From: an uncultured Bacteroidota bacterium
GTDB lineage: Bacteria > Bacteroidota > Bacteroidia > B-17B0 > Aurantibacillaceae
NCBI GenBank assembly: GCA_903893815.1
Contig: CAITNS010000010.1
Location: forward strand, 36,738 to 100,737
Length of the DNA stretch: 64,000 nucleotides
Direction: 5' to 3'
Every line of letters starts with the position of its first letter. The first letter of the stretch is position 1. The notes below the pieces were generated by a model. It was not told the origin of the DNA and ran no database searches. It saw only the letters and a list, made by a program, of their open reading frames with translations. Shown piece by piece: positions 9,601-17,325 of the stretch. The position numbers and the translations under genes are program-made.

Positions 9601-10060
9601 TATAAAGAAATGATGTTGATAAATTAAAAGGCAAGAAACCTGTAGTTGCAGGAATTACTTGAGCTGTAGTTCCATATACTGCAGTTGCACCTGTACTTAA
9701 AGTACCCCAAGTTGAAGCTGCAGAATAAGTAGTTGCACTAGAGTTTTTCATCAAAATATTAAATACAACCGCAGCTGTTGAAGCTACAGTAGCACCAGTA
9801 TTAGATTTATCCCATTCTATTTTAGTAATAGTTGCCCCACTTGGCACACCTGCTGCTGTTAGCTCTGTTTGGCCAAATAAATAGTATGCACGACTAAAGT
9901 CAAATGCGCTACCTGCACTTGAACGGTAAATTGGGTTGTAATTTTGGCCAGTAGCTGCTGCTGTACCTGTTCCGATTGTTACTACCGTTTGTCCATTTAT
10001 GTTGGAAATAATTCCAAGCCCACAGGCAATTCCTAGTAAGGATTTGTAAATTTTTTTCAT
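6626..10060 (-). CDS. Large T9SS-secreted protein with Ig-like repeats
   Basis: The start is placed at the ATG at 10060, which opens a good signal peptide (MKKIYKSLLG... ending 'NINGQ'); the open frame extends 12 codons further upstream but those do not look like a leader. The 1144-residue product has a beta-rich N-terminal domain, two or more Ig-like repeats of the 'SGLSYQWLSSPDGLSW' / 'PGLTYQWQSSPDGSTW' type, a jelly-roll segment, a domain starting 'GDNACDAIPL' typical of Bacteroidota adhesins, and two short Ig-like units with 'YTWTAGG' / 'YTWSNGA'. It ends with a type A sorting tail ('DVYPNPTNGILNI' ... 'KAIKIGKIIKH'). Composition is rich in Ala, Thr and Ser. It is probably surface-anchored or released; the ligand is unknown. 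Confidence 0.82.
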   Translation of the reverse strand: MKKIYKSLLGIACGLGIISNINGQTVVTIGTGTAAATGQNYNPIYRSSAGSAFDFSRAYYLFGQTELTAAGVPSGATITKIEWDKSNTGATVASTAAVVFNILMKNSSATTYSAASTWGTLSTGATAVYGTTAQVIPATTGFLPFNLSTSFLYTGGALEILTDWDISAVAGNPATAGFAFNTSLVANRVGGSSSGAALTGATNMTTYGNRPNIRITFTPPPACSGMPTAGTVVASNTLFCTPQNVNLSLTGSTSASGLSYQWLSSPDGLSWSPIPTATTIATTQSVTGTTYYQCAVACGTDVATSSTVTVNLGATPNGGTTTASSSLACVGQSVSINLTGASSAPGLTYQWQSSPDGSTWTSVPSATTSVLTQTITGVTYYQAILGCASNTASSTPVQINLVGVNAYATVPFLEAFDNAWQNRCDNQNVPTTSFWASNPSTGNNSWRRQDAGATAAWGFLPTGPVPPMGTGAANFHSYGATANQTGDLDLFVDMNSSTSNYEMSFYNYNLSGNDTIQVWLSTNGGGSFVKKGQYLTAGSWTKQVINLGAVGSSSCVVRFRGISDYGNDDMGVDSLNIYTAVCSTPPVAGVITGTNSTTVGSVDSYSVAPTTGTLQWYSSTSASGPWNSIAGATSATQTITAVGSGTVYYTVIASSLGCPADTANVPLEVNIIFPGDNACDAIPLTIGTSPLYSLFGATTQTGEVAPPATGFSTNTGWGNSNLTNSMWFTFVAPASGNVSIQAPTAMNAGNNDPQLAVWSTTNCANLIGQATPTAPVGATLIAANDDDANYTTNIGAQYSSYVRAACLTPGAMYYIQLDTYVAASAGDATTIIITDLGAYDASFTGLAANYCLPTGSSSLTPVVTGGVFTINTSAASVTSFSASTAGTYTVTYNNSLVACRTASTTIVIPAPSVTAIASSASVCAGSSATLTAGGATNYTWTAGGNVSTEVVTPSSASIYTVTGEALGCSKTVTVSVGVNNLPTVSATASNTLVCADLGETAVLTASTSATSYTWSNGANTMTTSVTPTVATTYTVTVNDGNCGATTTIFVDVQTCTGINTVASVSNGIDVYPNPTNGILNIAISSELAGNTSIEVYDALGKLVVKETLTNETTTINTSKLTDGMYVYKVINNNKAIKIGKIIKH

Positions 10061-10240
10061 AGTTTTAAATTTTAATAAGTCGACGAAGTTAAACAATAAT
10101 AAATTCTAATCGTTCAATTTTTAAAGAAAAATACTGATTATTGTCAACAAATCACATCATTTAACAATCTAAATTTTTAGTTTTTGTTAATTATATGTTA
10201 TTTCATAATTATTAAAACAATAAGTTAATTTGAATCAAAT

Positions 10241-10597
10241 ATGTTTTTAGAGGAAATTAGAGAGTATTGTTTGTTAAAAAAAGGAGTGGAAGAGGCTTTC
10301 CCTTTTGGTGCTGATACACTAGTATTTAAAGTAATGGGAAAATTGTTTCTGTTAACTGGAATTGATGCTCAGCCAGTTCAATTTAACGTGAAATGCGATC
10401 CTGAAAAAGCGATTGAGTTAAGAGAGAAATTTTCTTGCATTTTACCGGGATATTACATGAATAAACAGCATTGGAATACTATTATTTGTGATGGATCTGC
10501 AAACAGAAAACAAATTCAAGAATGGATAGATGATAGTTACCATTTAGTAGTGAGTAGTTTAACTAAAAAGTTAAAAACACAATTAGAGAGTTTGTAA
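10241..10597 (+). CDS. MmcQ/YjbR family protein
   Basis: The 118-residue protein has 'MFLEEIREYCLLKKGVEEAFPFG', 'VFKVMGKLFLLTG' and 'PGYYMNKQHWNTI', characteristic of the MmcQ/YjbR fold (a small CyaY-like alpha/beta domain, sometimes called DNA-binding). No biochemical function is established. No signal peptide. It converges on the spoIID-like gene, with a dispersed repeat in the 47-base gap. Confidence 0.85.
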   Translation: MFLEEIREYCLLKKGVEEAFPFGADTLVFKVMGKLFLLTGIDAQPVQFNVKCDPEKAIELREKFSCILPGYYMNKQHWNTIICDGSANRKQIQEWIDDSYHLVVSSLTKKLKTQLESL

Positions 10598-10604
10598 TCT
10601 TGCT

Positions 10605-10644
10605 AGCTGAGCCTATTGAAATTGATAGCTGAGCGGAGTCGAAG
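10605..10644. repeat. Dispersed intergenic repeat, copy A
   Basis: CTGAGCGGAGTCGAAG at 10629-10644 is an exact copy of the 16-mer found at 44887-44937 and 60073-60088. It is preceded by a diverged related unit (AGCTGAGCCTATTGAA, 10605-10620). The repeat abuts the stop codon of the minus-strand gene at 10645. Confidence 0.75.
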
Positions 10645-11886
10645 TTATTCATCCTTAAAAAAATTCAGCTTATGTAAATCAACCAACTGAGTTTTTTGGT
10701 AGTAAAAATTTATCATCTCTGGACATTTATAACCTAATTTTGCCATACGCATAGCACCTTCTTGGCACATACCAACTCCATGTCCAAAACCACGCCCTTT
10801 TAAAATAACAGTATCGCCAACAGCTACTACACTGAAAAAGCTTGATTTTAGTTGCAAATCAGTTCTTACGTTTTTTAAAGGTACTCTTACATTGTTTGCT
10901 TCTAAAAATGGCTTCCTAATATCTTGTTTAAAATTGAGTGCTAACCATCTCGCATTAGAATCTTGAATAGGATAATTATGTTTTAATTTTAAATACGACA
11001 ACCAATCTTCTTTGGGCATTTTGCGTTCCCATTTTGCATTAGGCATTTTTGTGCTAAATGTATCATTCACACTTCGTAAATACGATAATTTGCTTCCCCA
11101 TACGTCTTCAGAATTCGCTGTTTGTCCTCCACTATTACTATGAAAAGCGGCATCAATTAAATTCAAGTTATCATCTACTACAACTTTGCCTTTCGTATCA
11201 GTCACTGCTTTCATAATATCTAACTCCGTTGTTTTGCCAAAGTATGCTTGGCAGTGTGTATGATCACATAAGTTAAAATCTTCAGGTGCATGTTTTTGTA
11301 AATGAGATAAAGCAAATGTTCTTGCTAAAATGGCTTGTACTTTATAAAATTCCTGAAATGATCTTCTTCCAGATTCAGCCTGAACAACACCGGCAATATA
11401 GTTATCTAATGATATTTCGTTTAAACATTTTAAGTCGCCAAATTCTGTTGTTACATACAAATTATCTTCATAAAAACGAGGCTTTCGGTCTGGAGAAATT
11501 AATTTCATGCGGAAAGATTTTACAAAATCAGGGCTAGAAATTTTCACGCGTTTGTATTTTCCAATCACATTTTCAAATGTTTTTACTTCAACCGAATCAT
11601 TTACATAAGTAAGTTTAATTAGTGGCGATTGTTTAGTTTTTGCAACTTCAACGCCATTGGCCCAAATACTGTAATTGCCTGCTTCTGCGCTAAATGTAAA
11701 TGATTGTACTTTTATTTGAGAGAAGATTTTTATGTTTACAGTTTCGTCAACAGCATATTTTTTTGAAACGTTAACCACTGCATTTTTTGTCACACTTGAA
11801 TAGGATGATTTTACCGGCATATCCATTACATGCCACGAGGCAAATAAAAACAATACACTTATGATGATGATATTATTTTTTAGCAT
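10645..11886 (-). CDS. SpoIID/LytB domain protein
   Basis: The 413-residue protein has an N-terminal hydrophobic segment (about 5-20), so it is exported or membrane-tethered. It carries SpoIID/LytB signatures: 'YIAGVVQAESGR', 'ILARTFALSHLQKH', 'FHSNSGGQTANSEDVWG' and the terminal 'GRGFGHGVGMCQEGA'. In spore formers SpoIID is a lytic transglycosylase acting on stem-stripped glycan. In Bacteroidota, which do not sporulate, a cell-wall-remodelling role is only inferred. Its start overlaps the end of lpxB by 14 bases, implying translational coupling at the end of the surE-lpxB operon. Confidence 0.88.
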   Translation of the reverse strand: MLKNNIIIISVLFLFASWHVMDMPVKSSYSSVTKNAVVNVSKKYAVDETVNIKIFSQIKVQSFTFSAEAGNYSIWANGVEVAKTKQSPLIKLTYVNDSVEVKTFENVIGKYKRVKISSPDFVKSFRMKLISPDRKPRFYEDNLYVTTEFGDLKCLNEISLDNYIAGVVQAESGRRSFQEFYKVQAILARTFALSHLQKHAPEDFNLCDHTHCQAYFGKTTELDIMKAVTDTKGKVVVDDNLNLIDAAFHSNSGGQTANSEDVWGSKLSYLRSVNDTFSTKMPNAKWERKMPKEDWLSYLKLKHNYPIQDSNARWLALNFKQDIRKPFLEANNVRVPLKNVRTDLQLKSSFFSVVAVGDTVILKGRGFGHGVGMCQEGAMRMAKLGYKCPEMINFYYQKTQLVDLHKLNFFKDE

Positions 11887-13003
11887 GAATGTGATTGTAC
11901 ATTAATTCGGCTACTTTTTTAGAAGCGCCACTATTTCCTAACAGTTTTATTAAACCATCATATTCTTTCAACATTTCTTCTCTAACTGGCCCTGAAATGA
12001 TTTTAGTTAACTCCTCCTTTAAATTTTTGGCATTTAAATCTGTTTGAATTAATTCTTTAACCACAGGTTTATCTAAAATTAAATTTGGCAAACCTATGTA
12101 TTTAACTCTACCGCCAACAACCATTTTAGCAATAGAGTAAGATACAGTTCCACCTTTATAACAAACCACTTGAGGCAATCTAAATAGCGCACTTTCTAAC
12201 GTTGAGGTGCCTGACTTAATAATACCAGCATATGCATTGTGCATTAAAGCATAAGTTTGACCAAACACCACTTTTAATCCCATATCAATTGCCATTTGGT
12301 ATGCTTCTTTAGGCAAATTTGTAGTCCCAGCAATCACAAATTGATACTCTTTAAAATCATTTACTACATCCAACATAATAGAAAACATGCGTTCTATTTC
12401 TTGCTTCCTACTACCTGGTAACACTGCAATAATTGGTCGTTGGTCTAAATTATTTTTTTCAATAAAAGTGGCTTTGTTGGGAAGCGTAGCTTTTTCTTGT
12501 TCAATCGCATCTAGTAATGGGTGACCTGCATAATCTGCTTCGTAACCATGTTTTTTATAAACTGCCACTTCAAACGGCAATATCACAAACATTTTTTCTA
12601 CACTGCGTTTAATAATTTCCACTCGATCTTCTTTCCATGCCCAAATAGTTGGAGAGATATAATAAAACACTCTAATGCCTTGTTGTTTTGCCCAATCTGC
12701 AATACGTAGGTTAAAACCAGGATAATCTACTAAGATTAAAATTTCGGGTTTAAAATCTAAAATATCTTGTTTACAAAAAGCAATGTTTTTAAAAATAGTA
12801 CGAATGTTTTTTGCTACTTCTACAAAACCCATAAAAGCTAAATCTTTAATATGCTTTCTTGGTTTTTGATGGGTGACAGCTTCCATTAAATCTCCACCCC
12901 AAAATCGGAATTCAATGCTACTATCAAGTAACAACAATTCTTTCATCATATTGGATGCGTGTAAATCTCCAGATGGTTCACCAGCTATAACGTAGTACTT
13001 CAT
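11873..13003 (-). CDS. lpxB: Lipid-A-disaccharide synthase
   Basis: This 376-residue GT-B glycosyltransferase joins UDP-2,3-diacylglucosamine and lipid X (2,3-diacylglucosamine-1-phosphate) to form the lipid A disaccharide on the cytoplasmic membrane face. Hallmarks are 'IAGEPSGDLHASNMM' at the N-terminus, 'YYISPTIWAWKEDRV', 'AVLPGSRKQEIERM' and the donor-site 'KSGTSTLESALF'. Length is normal. It is third in the surE / membrane protein / lpxB / spoIID-like string, 7 bases after the membrane protein gene, and overlaps the spoIID-like gene by 14 bases. Confidence 0.97.
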   Translation of the reverse strand: MKYYVIAGEPSGDLHASNMMKELLLLDSSIEFRFWGGDLMEAVTHQKPRKHIKDLAFMGFVEVAKNIRTIFKNIAFCKQDILDFKPEILILVDYPGFNLRIADWAKQQGIRVFYYISPTIWAWKEDRVEIIKRSVEKMFVILPFEVAVYKKHGYEADYAGHPLLDAIEQEKATLPNKATFIEKNNLDQRPIIAVLPGSRKQEIERMFSIMLDVVNDFKEYQFVIAGTTNLPKEAYQMAIDMGLKVVFGQTYALMHNAYAGIIKSGTSTLESALFRLPQVVCYKGGTVSYSIAKMVVGGRVKYIGLPNLILDKPVVKELIQTDLNAKNLKEELTKIISGPVREEMLKEYDGLIKLLGNSGASKKVAELMYNHIHAKK

Positions 13004-13010
13004 GTAAGTT

Positions 13011-13304
13011 TTAAAGTAGTGAAATGTATAATACTAATCCTACATACAAGAATGTGGCAATAATTAAACCTCTGCCAAAATCAAATATTTTTTTATTCAG
13101 AGATAAATAAAAAATCGCTAAGTTGGCTATAACACAAACAATGGCTACTTCTTGAAACATATTCCCGGCGCGTAGATATCTGATAAATCCATTAGGGAAG
13201 TTCAATTGATTATGAAAAAACAACCAATAGCAAAAAAAACATAGTGAAGGAAAAATGGCTCCAAATAAAAAGCCTATCCATTTTTTATCCATTTTATCTA
13301 ACAT
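13011..13304 (-). CDS. Small membrane protein, three predicted helices
   Basis: The 97-residue protein has hydrophobic stretches near residues 9-31, 51-68 and 76-97 ('IIATFLYVGLVLYISLL' at the C-terminus). It starts 1 base after the surE stop and ends 7 bases before lpxB, so it is very likely cotranslated with both. No known family was recognised. An in-frame Met at codon 5 is an alternative start. An envelope role alongside LpxB is suggested only by position. Confidence 0.7.
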   Translation of the reverse strand: MLDKMDKKWIGFLFGAIFPSLCFFCYWLFFHNQLNFPNGFIRYLRAGNMFQEVAIVCVIANLAIFYLSLNKKIFDFGRGLIIATFLYVGLVLYISLL

Positions 13305-13305
13305 G

Positions 13306-14076
13306 TTATAATGTATTTTTTAAGTGAGTAATATAATTATGTGCTGTTAAATCATGCATAATTGGAACAACCGACACATAGCCATTAGCTAAAGCCCATT
13401 CATCCGTATCTTTAGCATCGGGTTCAAAGTTCACAAATTTACCTGTTAACCAATAGTACGAGCGACCGTATGGATCTTTTCTTTCTTCAAAATCTTCTAC
13501 CCAATTTGCTTTTGCTTGGCGGCAAACTTTAAGTCCGCTAATTTCATCGGATTTGAGTTTAGGGAAGTTCACATTTAAACAAACTCCTTTCGGAAGTTCA
13601 TCTTTTAATACTGATGCTGTGATCTTTTCAATATAAGAAGAAGTTGCACTAAAATCAGCATTTATATCATAATCGCTCAAACTAAAACCAATAGCAGAAG
13701 TTCCTTCTAAAGAGCCTTCAATAGCCGCGCTCATGGTGCCTGAATAAATCACGTTGATAGAGCTATTACTACCATGATTAATCCCTGATAGTACTAAATC
13801 TGGCTTGCGAGGCAGCAATTTACTAATAGCCATTTTCACGCAATCTACAGGTGTGCCTGTGCAGCTATATTCTTCAATTACTCCTGCGTGATAATTTGTT
13901 TTTTGGATGCGCAACATAGCATTAATCGTAATGGCATGCCCCATCCCAGATTGAGGTTTATCAGGTGCGATTACATAAACATCGCCAAATTTTTTAGCGA
14001 TAGATGATAAATGTAAAATGCCAGGAGCGCTCACTCCGTCATCGTTGGTTACTAATATTAATGGTTTTTGTTGCAT
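13306..14076 (-). CDS. surE: 5'/3'-nucleotidase SurE
   Basis: This 256-residue cytoplasmic metal-dependent phosphatase removes phosphate from nucleoside 5'- and 3'-monophosphates and short polyphosphate. The N-terminal 'ILVTNDDGVSAPGI' holds the adjacent metal-binding aspartates (Asp12, Asp13). 'APDKPQSGMGHAIT', 'CTGTPVDCVKMAI' and 'DLVLSGINHGSN' are the remaining family motifs. It is the first gene of the surE / membrane protein / lpxB / spoIID-like operon, with a 1-base gap to the next gene. Confidence 0.96.
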   Translation of the reverse strand: MQQKPLILVTNDDGVSAPGILHLSSIAKKFGDVYVIAPDKPQSGMGHAITINAMLRIQKTNYHAGVIEEYSCTGTPVDCVKMAISKLLPRKPDLVLSGINHGSNSSINVIYSGTMSAAIEGSLEGTSAIGFSLSDYDINADFSATSSYIEKITASVLKDELPKGVCLNVNFPKLKSDEISGLKVCRQAKANWVEDFEERKDPYGRSYYWLTGKFVNFEPDAKDTDEWALANGYVSVVPIMHDLTAHNYITHLKNTL

Positions 14077-14181
14077 CTTGGTAAATCTATTGATTTTATA
14101 ACTGATTTTAGTGAATAAAATGAGTTTTTTACTAAATTAACAGTATTGAATTCTACCAGTTATTTTTAAACTTTTTTTTAC

Positions 14182-14189
14182 TATTTTTG
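14182..14189 (+). promoter_or_regulatory. Candidate -7 promoter box upstream of ridA-like gene (TATTTTTG)
   Basis: TATTTTTG fits TAnnTTTG and ends 22 bases before the RidA ATG. The upstream region is very T-rich and shows no clear -33 TTTG. Confidence 0.35.
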
Positions 14190-14211
14190 CATAACTAACT
14201 AAACAATTATT

Positions 14212-14592
14212 ATGAAGAAAATTATTAAAACAGCCAATGCCCCTGCTCCAATTGGACCATATAACCAAGCTGTACAAGTTGGTGATTGCGTTTATGTTTC
14301 AGGTACTATTGCTATGGATTTAGCATCTAAGCAGTTAATTAAAACCAATATTAAAGAAGAAACTAAAATAGTGATGGATTATTTAGGTGCTGTTTTAATA
14401 GAAGCAGGTTTAACTTATGACAATATTGTAAAGACTACTATTTTCTTAGCGGATATGAATAATTTTGTACACGTTAATGAGGTTTATAGCAGTTATTTTA
14501 AAGGAGATTATCCTGCACGTGCAACAATTCAAGCAGATAGGTTACCAAAAGATGCTAATGTTGAAATTAGCGTTGAGGCTAAAGTTTTTTAA
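14212..14592 (+). CDS. RidA family deaminase
   Basis: This 126-residue cytosolic protein belongs to the YjgF/YER057c/UK114 family. RidA hydrolyses reactive enamine/imine intermediates of PLP enzymes such as threonine dehydratase. Signatures are 'APAPIGPYNQAVQVGD', 'VYVSGTIAMD', and 'YPARATIQADRLPKDANVEI', which includes the conserved substrate-carboxylate-binding Arg and the trailing Glu. Length is typical. It appears to be a single-gene unit, with AT-rich sequence before the RRM gene. Confidence 0.94.
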   Translation: MKKIIKTANAPAPIGPYNQAVQVGDCVYVSGTIAMDLASKQLIKTNIKEETKIVMDYLGAVLIEAGLTYDNIVKTTIFLADMNNFVHVNEVYSSYFKGDYPARATIQADRLPKDANVEISVEAKVF

Positions 14593-14841
14593 TAAAACTA
14601 TACTTTTTTAACAAATTTCATGAGATTTACAGTACTTTATCGCTAAAAATCTCCTTTTTTTTGCCTGAAATTGAAATTGAAAATTAAATTCATGCGTTTA
14701 TTTTTAGATCTAAAAAATTAGAGGTTAAAAAATGCCTTTGCTCGATAAAAAAGTTTTATTCAACGAAAAATTACTTGCCAAAATAGTTGTTTATTAAATT
14801 TTTTGTTATAATTTTACTATAACTAAATAAAATTTTACGTT

Positions 14842-15102
14842 ATGAACATTTTTGTAAGCAACATCAGCTTTAAAGTTAGAGAACAAGCACTAAGTGAACT
14901 TTTTTCTCAGTATGGCGAGGTTACCTCGGTTAGAATTATTAAAGACAAAGAAACAAAACGAAGTCGTGGATTTGGTTTTGTGGAAATGGCAAGCGACGAC
15001 GATGGGCAAAAAGCCATTGATGCGTTAAACGGAACAGAGCATTATGAACGTGCTATTGTTGTGTCGCAAGCTAAAGGTAAACCGGAAAACGCAAGCGCAT
15101 AA
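14842..15102 (+). CDS. RRM-type RNA-binding protein
   Basis: The 86-residue protein is a single RNA-recognition motif: RNP2 'NIFVSNI' at residues 2-8 and RNP1 'RSRGFGFVEM' around 41-50, with the aromatic residues that stack on RNA in place. A short tail 'KGKPENASA' follows. Such stand-alone RRM proteins are common in Bacteroidota and Cyanobacteria and are often cold-inducible. The 249-base AT-rich 5' spacer could carry a long leader, but no structure was identified. The gene ends 10 bases before a 21-bp inverted repeat. Confidence 0.93.
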   Translation: MNIFVSNISFKVREQALSELFSQYGEVTSVRIIKDKETKRSRGFGFVEMASDDDGQKAIDALNGTEHYERAIVVSQAKGKPENASA

Positions 15103-15111
15103 TATATTTAC

Positions 15112-15164
15112 TATATAAAAACAAAAAAGTCCCGATTTAATCAGGACTTTTTTGTTTTTATATA
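15112..15164. terminator. Bidirectional terminator with 21-bp perfect stem
   Basis: The arms 15112-15132 and 15144-15164 are perfect reverse complements (inner part AAGTCC/GGACTT, outer part A/T-rich) around an 11-base loop. It lies between the convergent RRM gene and the lipoprotein gene and serves both. Confidence 0.88.
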
Positions 15165-15170
15165 AATTCG

Positions 15171-15617
15171 TTAGTTTCTAATAGTTAAAGTATTAATGCC
15201 ATCAAATACAGCATTATACAATCTTAAATTTTGAGATGCCCCCGAAATAATTCCGCCATCAAAAATTTGCCATTTAGCACCACTAATTGTATCTTTCAGT
15301 GTAAAGCTATCTGATTGTACTTTTACTTTTGCATTTGGGTCGTTGGGTAAAACTGTTGAGGTTCTCTCTATAGCTACAAAATCTGTAGGAGCGTTAGTAG
15401 CTGTTTTTCTATAAACAATGATGCCATTTACACCACCATTAATATACAACCAACCACCTGCGGTTTGTAAATTAAAGTATAAAGGATCGTTAGGGTATAT
15501 GGTAACATTTACGGTTTGGTAAGCAATATTATCCTGAACGGTTTGATTTTTCTTCTTACAAAAAGAAAAAACAAAAGCCATCATGAATAAAAATAATATG
15601 CTAATTTTTCTAAACAT
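15171..15617 (-). CDS. Lipoprotein with Rieske-like fold lacking all metal ligands
   Basis: The start is placed at the ATG at 15617, which gives a compact signal with a Cys at residue 20 (FSFC, a weak lipobox) followed by KKK; the frame opens 8 codons earlier. The 148-residue mature pattern resembles small Bacteroidota Rieske [2Fe-2S] lipoproteins: 'DPLYFNL...GGWLYINGGVNGIIVYR', 'FVAIER', then a 'WQIFDGGIISGAS...LRLY' C-terminal half. Apart from the lipobox Cys there is no Cys and no His in the whole protein, so the two Cys/His pairs that bind the cluster are absent. The family call is inferred from the pattern and the function is unknown. Confidence 0.6.
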   Translation of the reverse strand: MFRKISILFLFMMAFVFSFCKKKNQTVQDNIAYQTVNVTIYPNDPLYFNLQTAGGWLYINGGVNGIIVYRKTATNAPTDFVAIERTSTVLPNDPNAKVKVQSDSFTLKDTISGAKWQIFDGGIISGASQNLRLYNAVFDGINTLTIRN

Positions 15618-15642
15618 TATTAAACAGTATAGGTTAAACAAA

Positions 15643-15650
15643 TACCTTTG
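15643..15650 (+). promoter_or_regulatory. Candidate -7 box for the CtpA-type protease (TACCTTTG)
   Basis: TACCTTTG matches TAnnTTTG and lies 22 bases before the ATG at 15673. A minus-strand TATATTTG at 15655-15662 could drive the divergent lipoprotein gene, so the two promoters would interleave. Confidence 0.35.
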
Positions 15651-15672
15651 TACACAAATATAAAAATTTTCT

Positions 15673-17301
15673 ATGGACTTTCACGAACCAACACCGCCCA
15701 AAAAACATAACGTTTTTTTGCCTATTATATTGTCGTTGGTTTTAGTGTTAGGAGTTTGGCTTGGTTATTTTTTATCTAAACAAATTGATAGAGGATCAAC
15801 GTATAGTCAAAGTCGTCATGGTTCTACAAATGATAAAATAAATAGTTTGTTAGAGTATATTGAATATCAATACGTGGATACTATTAATAAAAAAGATTTA
15901 GTAGAAAAAACAGTAACATCCATGTTGCAAAGTTTAGATCCGCACTCTGCCTACATTCCAGCTAGTGATTTTGAATCAGTAAATGAGCCGTTAGAAGGTA
16001 ACTTCGATGGAATAGGCGTAGAGTTTAACATCATTAAAGATACCATCCGAGTTATTAGCCCTATCGAGGGAGGACCTTCTGAGAAAATAGGAATTAGAGC
16101 AGGCGATCGGTTGATAAAAGTCGAAGGTAAAAACGTTGCAGGTGTTAAAATTACGAATAAGGAAGTTTTTGAAAAATTAAGAGGCAAAAGTGGAACGGTT
16201 GTAGCTGTTACTATTTTAAGAAGTGGCATACAAAAGCCTTTGCAATTTAAAATAACGCGTGATGCTATTCCATTATATAGCTTGGACGCATCTTATATGG
16301 TAAAACTAGACATTGGTTATATTAAAATTAGTAAGTTTTCCGCTACTACCTATCAAGAATATTTAAAAGCGTTTAATGCTTTAAGTAAGCAAGGCATGAA
16401 AAAATTAATTTTGGATTTACGTGGAAACCCTGGCGGATACTTAAATGCAGCCGTTGATATATCGGATGAATTTTTGGCTAATGGTTTGCAAATAGTTTAC
16501 ACGCAAGGCAAAGCTAATCCTAAAAAAGTATACAAAGCTACTGAACATGGTAGTTTTGAAAATAATCCGTTAGTTGTATTAATAGACGAAGGTTCTGCAA
16601 GTGCTAGCGAAATTGTTGCTGGAGCTGTTCAAGATAATGATAGAGCTACTGTTATCGGTCGCCGAAGTTTTGGTAAAGGTTTAGTGCAAGACCAAATGCA
16701 ATTGCCTGATGGTTCTGCGATTCGTTTAACTATAGCAAGATATTATACCCCAACAGGACGCTGTATTCAAAAACCTTATTCGGATGATAAAGATCAATAT
16801 TATAGTGAGGAATATGATAGATATACAAATGGAGAATTATTAAATGAAGACAGCATTAAGTTAGATAAAACAAAACAATATAAAACACCTGAAGGAAAAA
16901 TTGTTTACGGTGGTGGTGGAGTTATGCCCGATGTGTTTGTACCTATTGATACAGCTAGGTCTAACGCATTTTTAAATAAGATATTTTATTCAGGTTATAT
17001 CAATACATTTGCTTTTGAGTATGCCGATAAAAACAGAGTAAAATTAAAGGCTTATGGGTCTGCTAAAAATTATATTGATAGGTTCGAGATTAGCCAAGCT
17101 ATTTTAGAAGAATTTTACACTTATTGTGCCGACAAGGATTTGCCCTTGAATCTTAAAATGAAAACAATGACGAGTGAGGCGCTAAAACCTTACTTAAAAG
17201 CCTTTATAGGTCGAGATGTGTTTGATAAAGATGCCTACTATCCTATTTTGAATCAAAAAGATAAATGTATTTTAAAAGCTACAGAAGTATTATCTAAATA
17301 A
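15673..17301 (+). CDS. S41 family C-terminal processing peptidase (CtpA-like)
   Basis: The 542-residue protein has one N-terminal membrane anchor (about 15-34) and a periplasmic body. A PDZ domain spans about 105-200 ('GIGVEFNI', 'GGPSEKIGIRAGDRLIKVEG'). The S41 core follows with 'ILDLRGNPGGYL', the nucleophile loop 'DEGSASASEIVAG' (probable Ser310) and 'RRSFGKGLVQ' (Lys335, Gln339). The spacing of 25 and 4 residues matches the Ser/Lys/Gln arrangement of Tsp and CtpB. It probably trims or degrades exported proteins. The C-terminal ~180 residues are typical of the Bacteroidota version. Two small envelope genes follow on the same strand. Confidence 0.93.
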   Translation: MDFHEPTPPKKHNVFLPIILSLVLVLGVWLGYFLSKQIDRGSTYSQSRHGSTNDKINSLLEYIEYQYVDTINKKDLVEKTVTSMLQSLDPHSAYIPASDFESVNEPLEGNFDGIGVEFNIIKDTIRVISPIEGGPSEKIGIRAGDRLIKVEGKNVAGVKITNKEVFEKLRGKSGTVVAVTILRSGIQKPLQFKITRDAIPLYSLDASYMVKLDIGYIKISKFSATTYQEYLKAFNALSKQGMKKLILDLRGNPGGYLNAAVDISDEFLANGLQIVYTQGKANPKKVYKATEHGSFENNPLVVLIDEGSASASEIVAGAVQDNDRATVIGRRSFGKGLVQDQMQLPDGSAIRLTIARYYTPTGRCIQKPYSDDKDQYYSEEYDRYTNGELLNEDSIKLDKTKQYKTPEGKIVYGGGGVMPDVFVPIDTARSNAFLNKIFYSGYINTFAFEYADKNRVKLKAYGSAKNYIDRFEISQAILEEFYTYCADKDLPLNLKMKTMTSEALKPYLKAFIGRDVFDKDAYYPILNQKDKCILKATEVLSK

Positions 17302-17309
17302 AAAAATTG

Positions 17310-17317
17310 TACTTTTG
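17310..17317 (+). promoter_or_regulatory. Candidate -7 box before lipoprotein gene (TACTTTTG)
   Basis: TACTTTTG fits TAnnTTTG and ends only 8 bases before the first ATG (17326). If it is used, the transcript would begin close to that ATG, which favours the second ATG at 17338 as the start. Confidence 0.3.
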
Positions 17318-17325
17318 GTTGAAAT

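Noticed and set aside
9351..9605. Plus-strand 84-residue frame inside the T9SS adhesin-like gene
   Set aside because: Its Ala/Pro/Val-rich product is the antisense shadow of Ala/Thr-rich repeats and has no start-site support.
14593..14841. Possible structured cold-shock leader upstream of the RRM gene
   Set aside because: No extended complementary arms or known leader motif could be found by eye, so only an AT-rich spacer is claimed.
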